Shown here in pieces: positions 45,351-55,866 of a DNA stretch of 64,000 nt. Position 1 is the stretch's first letter. Each line of letters begins with the position of its first letter. The DNA is from Dactylonectria macrodidyma. Lineage: Eukaryota; Ascomycota; Sordariomycetes; Hypocreales; Nectriaceae. The notes below the pieces were generated by a model. The model made no database searches. It saw nothing but the letters and a program-made list of their open reading frames with translations, and was not told the origin of the DNA. The stretch lies in NCBI GenBank assembly GCA_020744425.1, contig JAGMUV010000003.1, forward strand, positions 3,472,001 to 3,536,000. Reading direction: 5' to 3'. The position numbers and the translations under genes are program-made.

Positions 45351-47149
45351 TTACACCAACCCCGACATGAGTGAGCTTTGGGCGTATGCCTACGGGGGTG
45401 TTAGCTGTCATTCTAGGACACGAGCATCGAGGGCAGTTAAGCTCACCATTGGGCGGATATCAGGGTGCGGCACAGCATCAAATTGCTCGAACTGCAGCTT
45501 ATAGTCGGAACGGATGTTGATGTAGGCACCCCTGTTCTCCGTTGAGTCGCAGTATCTAGGCGCAGAGAATACTAAACAATCAGTTAGAGGCAGAACACTT
45601 CGCGCAAATCCCTGTGATATCACATACCGGTGATGCATCGTCCGTCGTGCTGAACCTCGTAGCCGTCCATGCGGACCTCATGACTGCGAATGACAGCCTC
45701 GAGTCCGTTGTTCTCGCAGAACTTCTTGGTGATATCAGGACCGAACTGCATACCAACACCTCGCTTGCTGGGGCCACGACCAGGCTCGTCTTGAGGGTCA
45801 GTCCAGAGCATCTCCATCATCAAACCGGACTGGCCGGGTTGTCGCTGGCCGTGTCGGTTCAGTTTTCGAATGTCATCCAGAGTGACACTATCATCGGAGA
45901 ACAAGCCTCCGTGGAGGACCAAGTATTTCTTGCCAATAAGAGTAGCCAGTGCCAAGGCTGAGAAACTCTCTGAGAAGAGCTTGAAGACTCTGTGTCTTGG
46001 TTAGCATGGTCGTGACAGGGGTTTGTGTGAGGGGTCGTCTTACCTCTCGTTGTACTTGGCCTTGCACTCTCCCTCGAAGCCGTAAGCGCGGTTCATGTCG
46101 TCCGTCTCGTGGTTTCCCCGGTTCAGGAAGAAATTGTTTGGCCGCAACCACTTGTAAGCGTAGAGGAGTAGGGCAATCTCGGTTGACCAAGAGCCGCGAT
46201 CCACAAAGTCACCGTTGAACAGATACCAGTGCTTGTCGTCAGGGGTGCCGTTGCGACGGAAAAGTTCCATGAGATCAAAGTATTGGCCTGGCGAATCCTG
46301 TCAGCGATCAAGTTACGCAATGTTGAGAGGAGTACTAACCGTGTGTGTCACCGCAGACGGTCATTGTGACATCGTCAGGAATTTCGACCTCAACCATGGT
46401 GTTCTCCTCGTATACAATCTTCCTGACAGCAAGAATGATCTGGTAGACGTACTTGCGGTGGATCTTCTTGCCAGTCTTGAACCTCTCCGTCATGTCGTCA
46501 ATGAACTCCTGAGTCATGGTGTCTCCTAGCACAGCACCGTCGTACGCAGGCTCGACAGCAATGGAGTCGACGTCGAGACCCTCCGCAGCAGATGGCTCAT
46601 CGCCGACCTCGATGGCAGCAAAGAAGGCCAGCTGTCGCACAATCCTCTTGCAGTCCTCCAACCTGAGCTTTGCATCCTTGTTACCAGGGTCGAGCTTAAC
46701 GCATTCCCTGAAGTCGTCTAGGGCATCCTTAGGTCGAATAATGGCGGTTTTTGCCAAGCCTCGTCGGTAGTATGCCTATACAGTTGTGCAACAGAACACT
46801 TCAGTGCTTGTCCGAGATCGCGGGATTGCGGGGAGGGGTAGCGGACCTTGACCATCTTGGGGTTGAGCTTGATGGCGCTCGTCGTGTCTGCGATGGCGTA
46901 GCCATAAGCTTCTGTCTTGATGTGCGCCTGTTGTTTTATAGACCCAAAGTTAGTACGCGGCCTTGTGTTTGCACCGGCAAACATGGGGGTATTGGGGGTG
47001 TCGCAAACCTGGGCACGATTCGTAAAGAAGGTGGGCTCCTTGTCGTTCAGCTCGATGGCTTTGGTGTAGAATTCTATGGCAGTAGGCCAGTCGCCGGCGG
47101 CGAAGGCTTTGTTGCCCTCATTCTTCAGGTCGACAGCTGATTGCGACAT
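45351..47149 (-). CDS. PPT1: Serine/threonine protein phosphatase 5 with TPR domain (Ppt1/PP5)
   Basis: Hsp90-associated PPP-family phosphatase. Seven exons, 47149-47009, 46927-46847, 46775-46340, 46287-46044, 45989-45628, 45571-45447 and 45389-45351, give 475 residues, the normal PP5 length. Three TPR units occupy about residues 8-110 (NEGNKAFAAGDWPTAIEFYTKAIELN, AYGYAIADTTSAIKLNPK, AYYRRGLAKTAI..KDALDDFRECVKLDP). The phosphatase metal motifs are GDTHG (about 215-219), GDFVDRG (about 244-250) and GNHE (about 276-279), followed by HGGLF, RSHEVRMDGYE and FSAPRYCDS. The C-terminal inhibitory tail PMAYAQSSLMSGLV is recovered only by the last splice. Exon 2 uses the weaker donor GTCCGC. Confidence 0.95.
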
Positions 47150-48314
47150 GGCGAAATCGGAGAGCGAGGTGAGAGGGGAGGAAGTCGAGGAGAATCCGAC
47201 GGAGGGGCGAACGTGGGGAAGATCAAGATGCACGTCGGGGGTGGAACTCGGGCTCCGAGATGCTGGACAGAATGCGCCGAGAGCGGCAGCAAGCGCCTCG
47301 TTTCTGCACTTGTCGAGATGCTTGTCGAAGCGGGGAGCAGGCGTGCAAAGGAAGCGTCTGGAACACTGCAGGGCACGTTGATGGTTGATGAGGTTGCCGT
47401 GGGGCGAAGAATTGCTGGTTCACGACCGGCTAGAAGGGTAGCCTGCAAGACTTTTTGGGCCGTCAACGGTTCGGCGTTTTGGTGGAGCGGGACGGGCGAA
47501 CCTTCCAGGCCCTTAAGCCCCCCCCTGGAGGCTGAAGACGGCGTCATTGAGGCCCTTCTGTGCGCCCTCATGTAACGCAGAATACAGGGTGTTTACTGGT
47601 CGAGGCTGGCTGCTATAGGTCGCCACGGGTCCCTACAGGCCGTCGCACTTCGCCCCAGAACACCCTCCAGCCTTCGGGTGCCCTAACTGCTAGGTACAGG
47701 CTTGGCCCAAACCAGTAATCTCTAGCGTGAGCCTTCACATGGCATGGCAACTTCGGGCCCGGCGTTGCCTCAACCGATCGATCGCCACCCGCAGGACCCC
47801 AGCCAAGGGTTGGCAGAAAAGTACTGTACACCATGAAGCATCAGCCTACTCTGCGTGTGTAGAAATATGTGCAATTATGACTTAAGCTACATAGTTAGAC
47901 ATTATATTTTTTTTTTTGTACGTTTTAGTCTTTGGCTTTGTAACAATACGGCTCTCATCATTTGCTTGTTCTATATTGCTCAATGCGCGTCATTGGTGTG
48001 CGGCATCTTTCTCCCCCCGCAGTGAATCTGGAACGAACGTGTGCCAACCGGTGGGCAGAGATCGGATAGTTGCATATGCATCGGATCACAACCACGGGGC
48101 CGCCCATGTTTCTCGGCCCCACCAATCGCCTTGGCCATGCCGCTGCCTGCAGGCTCTCTTTCAACTTCACATCAGGCAGCTGAGGCCAGAGACCGGGTTA
48201 CTCCGAGCGAGGGTTTCATCTCTCGGTTCGTTTTTTCAACGTCAGGGCTCGGATACGCGATTAGAGGCGTGTATTTCGAACGCAGCACCCGCTTGGCCGC
48301 TGACGTGCGACAAT
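47150..48314. promoter_or_regulatory. Divergent promoter region PPT1 / ESS2
   Basis: This 1.17 kb region between starts includes a T-rich run at 47908-47917. The frame of ESS2 stays open upstream to 47916, but the sequence lacks Es2 features. A 144-codon plus-strand ORF at 47141-47575 is judged a chance frame over the PPT1 leader. Confidence 0.5.
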
Positions 48315-49670
48315 ATGGATCCATCACAGCCAGGAACCTCCAATGCCCTGATACGCAAAAGGGCTGACACGGATTTGATGCCGCCGCCTCCCGCGACCAA
48401 AAAGATCAAGCGGCCCAAGAAGGTCCTGGATGAAGACTCTTACACAGAGACCCTCTCGCAAATCATCGCCCGGGACTTCTTCCCCGGTCTGCTAGAGACA
48501 GAGACACAGCAAGAGTACCTGGACGCGCTCGAGTCTAAGGATGCCGCGTGGATCTCAAGCGCTGGCCGAAGGCTGCAGCAGGTCATGACACCCGGGCGAC
48601 AGAAACCAACTCCGCAGTCGCAGCTCAGGTCGACGACCAACGGGGACCAGACCCCGTCCGCCTATGGCGCAGACACCCCTGCATCCGTCGCCTCCACTGT
48701 TGCAGCACCGCGACCACGTCTGAACACGAATATGAGTCTCTCCAAGTTCCAAGAGACATACACCAGCGAGGACAATGAGAGTTTCTATAAACTCGTCGAC
48801 AAACAGAATCAGAAAAAGGCCGACAAGTATGCTTGGCTGTGGCGCGGTAACAAGCTCCCCTCGAAGCAGATGATCAAGCAGAAGGAGGTTCAGGACAAGC
48901 TAGGCCAGACACGCAGCCTTGTGGATGACGGTTATAAGCGTGATCGACTGGCCATCAAAGACAAGGATGATCGACCGGCCCGACCAGACACTTGGGATGC
49001 CAAGCCCAGGAACAACTTCATGTTTGGCCCAGAAGGCGTCGAAGAAGGCGTTGTTACCGTCTCGCAAATGGCCGAGGAGGCTTCCAAGATGGCACCTAAG
49101 TCTATCGCGTACGAGAACACCAGGATGCCACAACCACACATTCCTGCCCGACCACCCTCTCCCACCATGTCTGCAGTGCGTGATGCTATTGCAGGGAAAC
49201 CACGGCGCGAGGACCAAGACTCAAGCGTAGCTGGTGGCGGAGAGACACCCAGAGTCAACGGATACTCTTTTGTCGATGACGAGGATGACGAACCCGAACC
49301 TAGCTCACCTGTGCCAATCATCAATTTGGGCCCAGGCGATGCCTCGATAAACCCTTTCAAGTTGCAGGAGCAGCGAGAAAGGGAAACTCTGCATGAACGC
49401 ATGGTGGATCGGATATCAAAGTCCAAGAAGCAGGCTTCGAAAAACGGACTCACTGGAAGAGTCGACCAAACCCCTGTGCCAAAATTCCCCAGCAGCCCGC
49501 GGGTTACGGGAGGACTGACGCCTGCAGCACAGAGGTTATGGAGCAAGATCGGAACCCCGAAAAATCGAAGCTCGGGGAGCTCATTCGGCCAGTCGACGCC
49601 CATGAAACCAAGGGGGTCACTCTTAAGGTCTGTTAGTCGGGCGAGCTCAAAACCGGGATCCAATGGATGA
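48315..49670 (+). CDS. ESS2: Nuclear protein Es2/ESS2 (DGCR14/Bis1 family), spliceosome-associated
   Basis: Homologue of animal ESS-2/DGCR14 and fission yeast Bis1, a nuclear protein found in late spliceosomes. Single exon, 451 residues from MDPSQPGTSNALIRKR. Family blocks are KKVLDEDSYTETLSQIIARDFFPGLLETETQQEYLDAL (about 35-72), MSLSKFQETYTSEDNESFYKLVDKQNQKKADKYAWLW (about 140-175), NNFMFGPEG, and the C-terminal TGGLTPAAQRLWSKIGT. The rest is disordered and Ser/Pro-rich. The start was chosen because upstream in-frame codons show no conservation-like pattern. An ORF of 131 codons begins 8 nt before its stop (see findings). Confidence 0.95.
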   Translation: MDPSQPGTSNALIRKRADTDLMPPPPATKKIKRPKKVLDEDSYTETLSQIIARDFFPGLLETETQQEYLDALESKDAAWISSAGRRLQQVMTPGRQKPTPQSQLRSTTNGDQTPSAYGADTPASVASTVAAPRPRLNTNMSLSKFQETYTSEDNESFYKLVDKQNQKKADKYAWLWRGNKLPSKQMIKQKEVQDKLGQTRSLVDDGYKRDRLAIKDKDDRPARPDTWDAKPRNNFMFGPEGVEEGVVTVSQMAEEASKMAPKSIAYENTRMPQPHIPARPPSPTMSAVRDAIAGKPRREDQDSSVAGGGETPRVNGYSFVDDEDDEPEPSSPVPIINLGPGDASINPFKLQEQRERETLHERMVDRISKSKKQASKNGLTGRVDQTPVPKFPSSPRVTGGLTPAAQRLWSKIGTPKNRSSGSSFGQSTPMKPRGSLLRSVSRASSKPGSNG

Positions 49671-50350
49671 AGAAGAATCCCCACGATGCAACAAATTTCA
49701 TCATACCAAACGAGCAAAATCAGATCTCGGGATGCACATCGCACTTTGGTTTCTCCTGAAGGACGATAAGAGAAGGGAAACATTACCGCGGTGGGCATCA
49801 AGTGCGCGGATTGGCCGCAAAATGGATGCTGGATATCACAAGGTGCAACGCATCCTAAAAGGCAACATGGCGATACTAGCACCGGCGCATATGACTACTG
49901 AGTACATGGATACTCTTGACTGGGATCACGTTGATCATCCTGACCATGTTCTGTTCGAGCGAGCGAGATGCTTTCTTATGGACATGGTGAATCTGAAAAT
50001 AGACGACGCCACTTCCCAATTATCCGTGTCGCTCTTCGTCAATGAGCATCAGCACTAATTAGAATTAAATTTAATACACGAGAAGACTGACGGCATAGTG
50101 TTGCTACTGATTCAAATTTTCTATGACGCGAAGTACGTTAGTGACTCTACTCCAGCTTATGGCTGGTCCACGTTCTAGGCTTTCTGGACCCGCTTAGTTG
50201 CATGAGGCACCTGTTGGATCATGGCAACTTTTTGGCGAACGACTTTCTGCTCAACAACCCACGACCTGGTAATCAACACCAGCACGCTAGACCGAGGTCC
50301 TTTGTCGATGCGCGCCCCGTCACTCGAGGCCGCGTAGCCCTTTTCACCTC
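49671..50350 (+). other. Spacer ESS2-COQ8 holding an unexplained 131-codon ORF
   Basis: An ORF from 49663 to 50058 (MDEEESPRCNKFHH...) overlaps the ESS2 stop by 8 nt and has no recognisable domain. The rest is the COQ8 upstream region, ending in CCTTTTCACCTC before the ATG. Confidence 0.4.
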
Positions 50351-52642
50351 ATGAGGTTCGTCGACTTCGCCATCGACCTCGCGGCCGTCCTCAATGCCTC
50401 ACGGTCCGTCGCCGCCAAGCATGTCGCCCTGCGGAGCCGGCAGCTCGATAATTTCAGTCGGACGTCAGGTGTAGCGGCGGTATTTAGGAACAGAGCTGCC
50501 CAGAGCGCACCGCGAGCTGGAAAGCCCGAGGAGAGACACCAATCGAGCGCAGAGGAAGAGGCTGCGAGCGATGAGGCTACATCCGACCGAAATGCGCCGG
50601 TAGCGGAGGAACCGGAGCCTTTGCCCAAGAGCTCGCAAGAGCAAGGACAGACGAGTACAAAGGCGCATGGTGTTAATCTGGAAACTGGGAATGAGGCTGC
50701 GCAGCCAAGGATAGATCCCTTCGCCGACGCCATATCGGGCCTCAACCAAGCCAAGTCTCGATTCGACCAGGCGAAAGAGGAGCTTGACCTCCCCAGCGGG
50801 ATCGACGTTGACATCTTTCACACCACTCGAGGATCCAAGATCTTGGGCTCCCTGCGAGAAAAAAGAAAATTTGCGCCCGCGGACCGGCGGCCACAGGCTG
50901 GAGGCCTAGCAAAGGAGCATCCTCTGCGGCATTGGGGTCGACCTCCTGTCGTTCAGCATGGCGAGAGCCTGACTCCAGCTGCCCCGAAGCCTCAGGAGCC
51001 CGAGAGTGAGCCTACGGAGGAGGCTCCCGCGGCAGAGATCCCGGAGGTGGTCGAACCCATGACGAACGAACCAGTGGTAGCTCAGTCTACTCAACCTGAG
51101 CCAATTCAACCTGAGCCTATTCAACCTGAGCCTACGACGCCTGAGCCTACGACAGCTGAACCTTTTGTAAAGTCTAAAGCAAACTACCCTGAATTGGATC
51201 AGCCGCAAACTAGTAGGACGGCGGCATCAGAGACTCTAAACGTTAACGACGTCATCCAGCCCTCAAAGGAGCCAGCTGGTAGCCCTTTGTTGAGGCCTGC
51301 TCGTGTCCACGCGCTCCGCGAGTCTGCTGTCCCAGCATCACGGCTCAGCCGTATGTGGAACTATGGAGGCCTCGCCGCGGGAATGCTGGGAGGCGCCATG
51401 ACAGAGGGCGTCAGTAGGGCCTTTGGCGGTGGTGGCCAAGGTTCTATCCTCCTTAGCGGTGCTAACATGGAACGCTTGGTTGCTAAGCTCTCACGCATGC
51501 GCGGTGCAGCCCTTAAACTCGGCCAGATGATGAGTTTCCAGGACACCAAGATGCTGCCCGCGCCCATTCAGGAAGTATTGCAGCGTGTCCAAGACCGCGC
51601 TGACTACATGCCCGCCTGGCAGCGCGACCGCGTTCTTTCGTCGAATCTCGGGGCCGAGTGGCGAGAGTTGTTTAGTGAGTTTGAGGAGAAGCCAATTGCG
51701 GCTGCCTCGATCGGCCAGGTCCACAAGGCCGTCCTTAAGTCTAACGGCCAACGCGTTGCCGTCAAGATCCAGTTTCCCGGTGTCGCCGACTCCATCAACT
51801 CGGACCTCGATAACCTCAGCATCCTCCTCACGGCCACCAAACTCCTACCAAAGGGCCTTTACCTCAACAAGACTATAGACAACGCTCGTCTCGAGCTCGG
51901 CTGGGAATGCGACTATGACCGTGAAGCTGAGTGCGCCACGCGCTACAAGGAGCTCCTTGGTCTCCAACAGGATACTTTCCTCGTCCCGACTGTCTACCCC
52001 GAGGCCTCGGGCAAGCAAGTCATCACAATGGATTGGATGGATGGCATCGGCGTCACACGTATCAATTCTTTTACTCAAGAACAACGCGACTGGATTGGCT
52101 CTCAGATCTTGCGTTTATGTCTCCGCGAAATTACAGAGTTCAAATTCATGCAGACCGACCCCAACTGGACTAACTTCCTCTACAACGCGGACACCAACAA
52201 ACTTGAACTACTCGACTTTGGAGCCTCCCGCGAGTACCCGGATACCTTTGTCACGCAATATGTCCAGCTGCTCGAAGCGGCGTCTCGCTCCGACCGCGCC
52301 GCCGTCAAGACGCTTTCCGAAAGCCTGGGTTACCTTACGGGCCACGAGAGCAAGACCATGGTGGAAGCGCACACGCAGTCAGTGCTGACACTTGCGGAGC
52401 CGTTCCTCGCCTCGGCGCCCGAGGTCTACGACTTCAAGGACCAGACCATCACCGAGCGCGTCAAGGCCCTCATCCCCGTCATGTTGCACGAGCGGCTGGC
52501 ACCACCGCCTGAGGAGACCTATAGCCTTCACCGAAAGCTCAGCGGCGCATTTCTCTTGTGTGCCAAGCTGGGCAGCAAGGTGCGCTGTCGCGAGATGTTC
52601 GTGGACAGCCTGGCCAAAGGGGGCTACTCTCAGGGAGCGTAG
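50351..52642 (+). CDS. COQ8: Coq8/Abc1 atypical kinase-ATPase (UbiB/ADCK family)
   Basis: Mitochondrial inner-membrane ATPase/kinase-like protein required for coenzyme Q biosynthesis. Intronless, 763 residues. The N-terminus MRFVDFAIDLAAVLNASRSVAAKHVALRSR suits a mitochondrial presequence. Residues about 50-310 are disordered, with EPIQPEPIQPEPTTPEP repeats. A hydrophobic Gly/Ala stretch near residue 340 (GGLAAGMLGGAMTEGVSRA) precedes the UbiB KxGQ motif (ALKLGQMMSFQD, about 386-396). The Ala-rich nucleotide loop is AAASIGQVHKA (about 449-459), the catalytic segment TDPNWTNFLYN (about 602) and the metal motif LDFGASREY (about 620). It is longer than yeast Coq8 because of the low-complexity insert. 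Confidence 0.95.
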   Translation: MRFVDFAIDLAAVLNASRSVAAKHVALRSRQLDNFSRTSGVAAVFRNRAAQSAPRAGKPEERHQSSAEEEAASDEATSDRNAPVAEEPEPLPKSSQEQGQTSTKAHGVNLETGNEAAQPRIDPFADAISGLNQAKSRFDQAKEELDLPSGIDVDIFHTTRGSKILGSLREKRKFAPADRRPQAGGLAKEHPLRHWGRPPVVQHGESLTPAAPKPQEPESEPTEEAPAAEIPEVVEPMTNEPVVAQSTQPEPIQPEPIQPEPTTPEPTTAEPFVKSKANYPELDQPQTSRTAASETLNVNDVIQPSKEPAGSPLLRPARVHALRESAVPASRLSRMWNYGGLAAGMLGGAMTEGVSRAFGGGGQGSILLSGANMERLVAKLSRMRGAALKLGQMMSFQDTKMLPAPIQEVLQRVQDRADYMPAWQRDRVLSSNLGAEWRELFSEFEEKPIAAASIGQVHKAVLKSNGQRVAVKIQFPGVADSINSDLDNLSILLTATKLLPKGLYLNKTIDNARLELGWECDYDREAECATRYKELLGLQQDTFLVPTVYPEASGKQVITMDWMDGIGVTRINSFTQEQRDWIGSQILRLCLREITEFKFMQTDPNWTNFLYNADTNKLELLDFGASREYPDTFVTQYVQLLEAASRSDRAAVKTLSESLGYLTGHESKTMVEAHTQSVLTLAEPFLASAPEVYDFKDQTITERVKALIPVMLHERLAPPPEETYSLHRKLSGAFLLCAKLGSKVRCREMFVDSLAKGGYSQGA
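51085..51169 (+). repeat. In-frame 15-nt repeats coding EPIQP/EPTTP in COQ8
   Basis: Pentapeptide repeats (QPEPI, QPEPI, QPEPT, TPEPT, TAEP) come from near-identical 15-nt units of the CCTGAGCCTATTCAA type within the disordered N-terminal third of Coq8. Confidence 0.8.
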
Positions 52643-52843
52643 GAAAATCCCACTTTATCAAATGTATATCCATGTAACATATATCAACTATACGTGTGTG
52701 TAACAATAGCGCTAGACCGTCTAAATCGGGACCTGGGGGTATATTATCATAGAGAATAAAAAGACGGGTCAGGTTAGGCATACAAGACCCCCTTGACATG
52801 GTGATATCTAATAGCGTTGGCATCATTATTCTAAATAATCCTT

Positions 52844-53849
52844 TCAACGACGAGACCTGTTTCGCTCCAATGAACCCATCTCCTTCTTCTCCTTGCCGGC
52901 AACCTTCTTCCGCTTGCGCTCGATAGCGCGGTCGACCTGGCCCTTGCTCATGCTGGCGTAGCGGTCTACGAGGACTTGCTTCTTCTGCTCGCTCTTCTTT
53001 AGGTAGAAGGGGGTCTTGCCTTGGGCAACGAGGTCCTTTTCGCGCTTGCGGTGCTCGCGCAGCAAGTTATCGCTCTCCTCCTTGCGCACGCGTGCCTTCT
53101 TCTTGGATTCCATGGAGAGCAGCTGGCGCTTGAGTGCCTCCTTGGAGTCCGGGTCTTTGGTCTTCTTGATCTCCGCTCGGAGGTCAGCCATCTCACTGTC
53201 CCGGTACTCATCGAGGAAAGCATATGCTTTGTTGGCCTTTGCCTCGTCGAGGGGACCGGCGAGAGGGTCAAAGCGGGGGTCGCGGAACTGGCGCCGGGTC
53301 TCTGGGATGATTTCTCGCAGGCGGGAGACGGGTTTCTTGGAGGACTGTTCCTGAGGTGCGTGCTTGGAGGATCGTTTGGGCGTGGGGTCGTTCTTGGAGC
53401 GTGTTGGCTTGCGGGGAGGGGGGTCGTCCTTGCGGGAGGATATGTCGGTGGCGTCGGAGGCCTTGGAGCTCTTGGTTTTGCGCTGTGAGGGAGGGAGAGA
53501 GGCCTGGGCTTTTGCAAGGGCGCCAAAGGAGATGGAGGTCAGGTCGACTTTGGAAGCGGCAAGTTCTTGATCGTCATCCTGGGCGAGTGGTGAGTGTGCT
53601 GGGATTAAATTGGGACCAAATGTTGCTTACCTCGGATTCTTGATCAGAGCCAGACTCAGATTCTGATCCGATTCCGTCGTCTTCCTCATCAACGTTCTTG
53701 CGGCCACCGCGGCGAGTGCTCTGCTCCTCAACCTCATCGTCGCTCGACGGGCCTTGGGTGTCCTCGGGGTCCATCTCCCAATCGTCTTCCCGCCTAGGCT
53801 TCACCCGTCGCTGCAGGCCGGCCGAGCCGATTTTTCGTTTTAGAACCAT
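52844..53849 (-). CDS. RRP36: rRNA biogenesis protein Rrp36
   Basis: Nucleolar factor for early 35S pre-rRNA cleavage and 40S assembly (SSU processome). Exons 53849-53631 and 53578-52844 give 317 residues. The N-terminal part is acidic (SSDDEVEEQ, EEDDGIGSESESGSDQESE), then a Ser/Lys/Pro-rich linker. The conserved domain (about 165-317) has RRQFRDPRFDPLAGPLDEAKANKAYAFLDEYRDSEMADLRAEIKKTKDPDSKEALKRQLLSMESKKKA, GKTPFYLKKSEQKKQVL and the closing basic RKRKKVAGKEKKEMGSLERNRSRR. Convergent with COQ8, 201 nt between stops. Confidence 0.95.
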
Positions 53850-55866
53850 GGCGCGTCGAATTGTGGAGGCCTAATTATATATCGAGCGTTGTCAAGAAGA
53901 GACGATGCGAGAGGTGATCTCGGGCTGTCAATTGTCGTCGACTGATAGCAACGGTGGTTGTACTTTTTTAAATTTTGCCCGCTCGATAAGCCATCACAAT
54001 CTTATCGTCGTTTGTGGTACTTGCATATCGGCGGGCTTTGCAGGGATCTAGGTCCGTTTGCCCCGCGACTCCATTCTTGCCGCCTGAGCTAGCATAGCAA
54101 GCTTAATCAGAGCAAAATTTTTTTTTTTTCGATATTAGCATCAACGAGGTGCGCCAATCTGCTGCATTCCTGAGATCGGATATTGGATAATAGGTCATAA
54201 AAACAGAAGCGGGTGTGTTACTTAGGTATGGTTCTTCAAATCTGTTAGGCCGGATGAACTCATTAACTGCGTGCGCATTACATGTGACACAAAGCCGATG
54301 AATGTGTTCTCTAGTGCCGTGCCTCAGGTCAGTTGAGGCTGTTCGCCTCCAATAGAGGAAGAGTAGCATGATATGTACTATCAGCATCACCCCTCATTCG
54401 AAAGTCCGCAGCATCACGAAAGCGAGAGTTTTGTCTCCGCAAGGACTATACAGAGGAAGATGAGACGGAGGGGAGCGGAAAGGCGACCTCCGCTGACATA
54501 AGGTGATTGCAGATGTCCGCGGACTTCGATTCGCCGACGAACGCTATTGATTTTATCTCTGATATTGGAACACAGTCTCGGCAGTTTTTCACGTGCTCTA
54601 ATGGACTCTGGCTTGTCAGGTTTAACTACCGACTGGCGTTGATGGCCGCAGGCAACATGCCGAATTGGGAAGCCTTGCAATGTGACAAGGGTTGCTGATT
54701 GGATAAGGTGTTGAAGTGCGCGCGCCCTGGAAAGCTGATAATCAAGACGCAATTGAAACGCACGTCGACGAATTTTCACCCTGAGTTTAGTACTATTCAA
54801 CTAAGTAAATATTCCAGGGTTGGACTTGGTTAGGCTTGATTTAGAGAGGCGCATTGAAGGATTTCCTGCTGCGCTGGACACTTTCAGGGGTGATTCAGGG
54901 TAACGTTGGCCGTCTGGTGAGGGCGTCTACTCGCACACACTATCTTACTATGTCACCATGGGGAAAATAGTATAAAGAAAAGATCACCCTATTCTAGTCT
55001 TTGAAATCAATAAAGTCCAATTTCCAGTCCCTTGCTTGATAGCGTTGGAAGCTTGGAGCAGTTGCAACGATTGAGAGACAACGCGATACCGCATATGCCA
55101 TCATGGGCGGTAAGTGGGGCTTTATAGAGAAACGCTCAGAGCCACTGTTGACAAGGTCGGCGTCAAGGACGCTGATTGGCTGTTTTTACTGAGTTGGCGC
55201 CAGCAATGACCGATGCCGCCCAATATGAACCCCGGTCTTTGCCCCAGTTAACTTAATTCTCAGATTCGGGTCCGATCCGCCCGCGCGGGTACCAGTCTCG
55301 GCGCAAATTTCCCGCCGAAGAATCACTGCCCAAACTGCACTTTCATGATTCCTAGACTGAGAGACTCTGTAGCTTTGGTGTGTTTCTGTACCGCCTGGGT
55401 CTCTAAAATGTGCACTGTCTTGGCTTTGGCTGCCTGTCCCACCCCTTGAGTTGGCCGCCTCTAGTGGACTTCTCTGCCTTAGAGCGGGTTCAAACTCGCG
55501 CGCGCTGCTCGAGCAATTTTATTGGGGATGCGGCAATGCCACAGAAATCCTTAAACGAAATCCGCACGCTTTCAAAGCATGGTTTACAAATTGACCCGGC
55601 GCGGAGACTTTTAATGCCACGGAGCGGAGTTGAGATTGAGTCCGCTTTTTATCGTCTAGGGAGTCGTCGTGTATATAGCTTCTTCATCGAGCCATCAACA
55701 TTCATTGCAATTGCACACTCACATCTTCTACCACTTTCTCAAACAATACAAAAGAAGAATTGACTCCATCTGTTTGAAAATCACTAGTTAGCGGTTTCAA
55801 CAGTGATACATCCGAGTCCCCGACTAGCAACTTAACCGACACAACCCACCTCCTCACACATCCATC
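53850..55866. other. Upstream region of RRP36 and of the AIF-like gene
   Basis: This 2 kb region is divergent and has no supportable gene. Features seen: a T-rich tract 54119-54129, an A+T-rich section 54950-55020, and a TATATA element at 55672-55677 about 190 nt upstream of the AIF-like start. A GGTTCAAACTC string at 55487 resembles a tRNA B box but has no partner A box or fold. Confidence 0.45.
55672..55677 (+). promoter_or_regulatory. TATA element of the AIF-like gene
   Basis: TATATA in GTGTATATAGCTTC is followed by a CA-rich leader (CACAACCCACCTCCTCACACATCCATC) that ends at the ATG. Confidence 0.45.

Noticed and set aside
47141..47575. 144-codon plus-strand ORF opposite the PPT1 5' end
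   Set aside because: It overlaps the first codons and leader of PPT1 on the other strand, its composition is biased (Gly/Arg/Ala), and it has no domain; it is a chance open frame in GC-rich DNA.
47850..47962. ATGATGA resembling box C on the minus strand upstream of ESS2
   Set aside because: The nearest CTGA is about 110 nt away, no terminal stem forms, and the sequence before it matches no rRNA segment I recognise.
47916..48314. N-terminal extension of ESS2 by 133 codons
   Set aside because: The open frame continues upstream, but the extension has no Es2-like features; the MDPSQPGTS start matches the expected family layout.
55487..55497. GGTTCAAACTC resembling a tRNA B box
   Set aside because: No A box at the right distance and no cloverleaf can be drawn around it.
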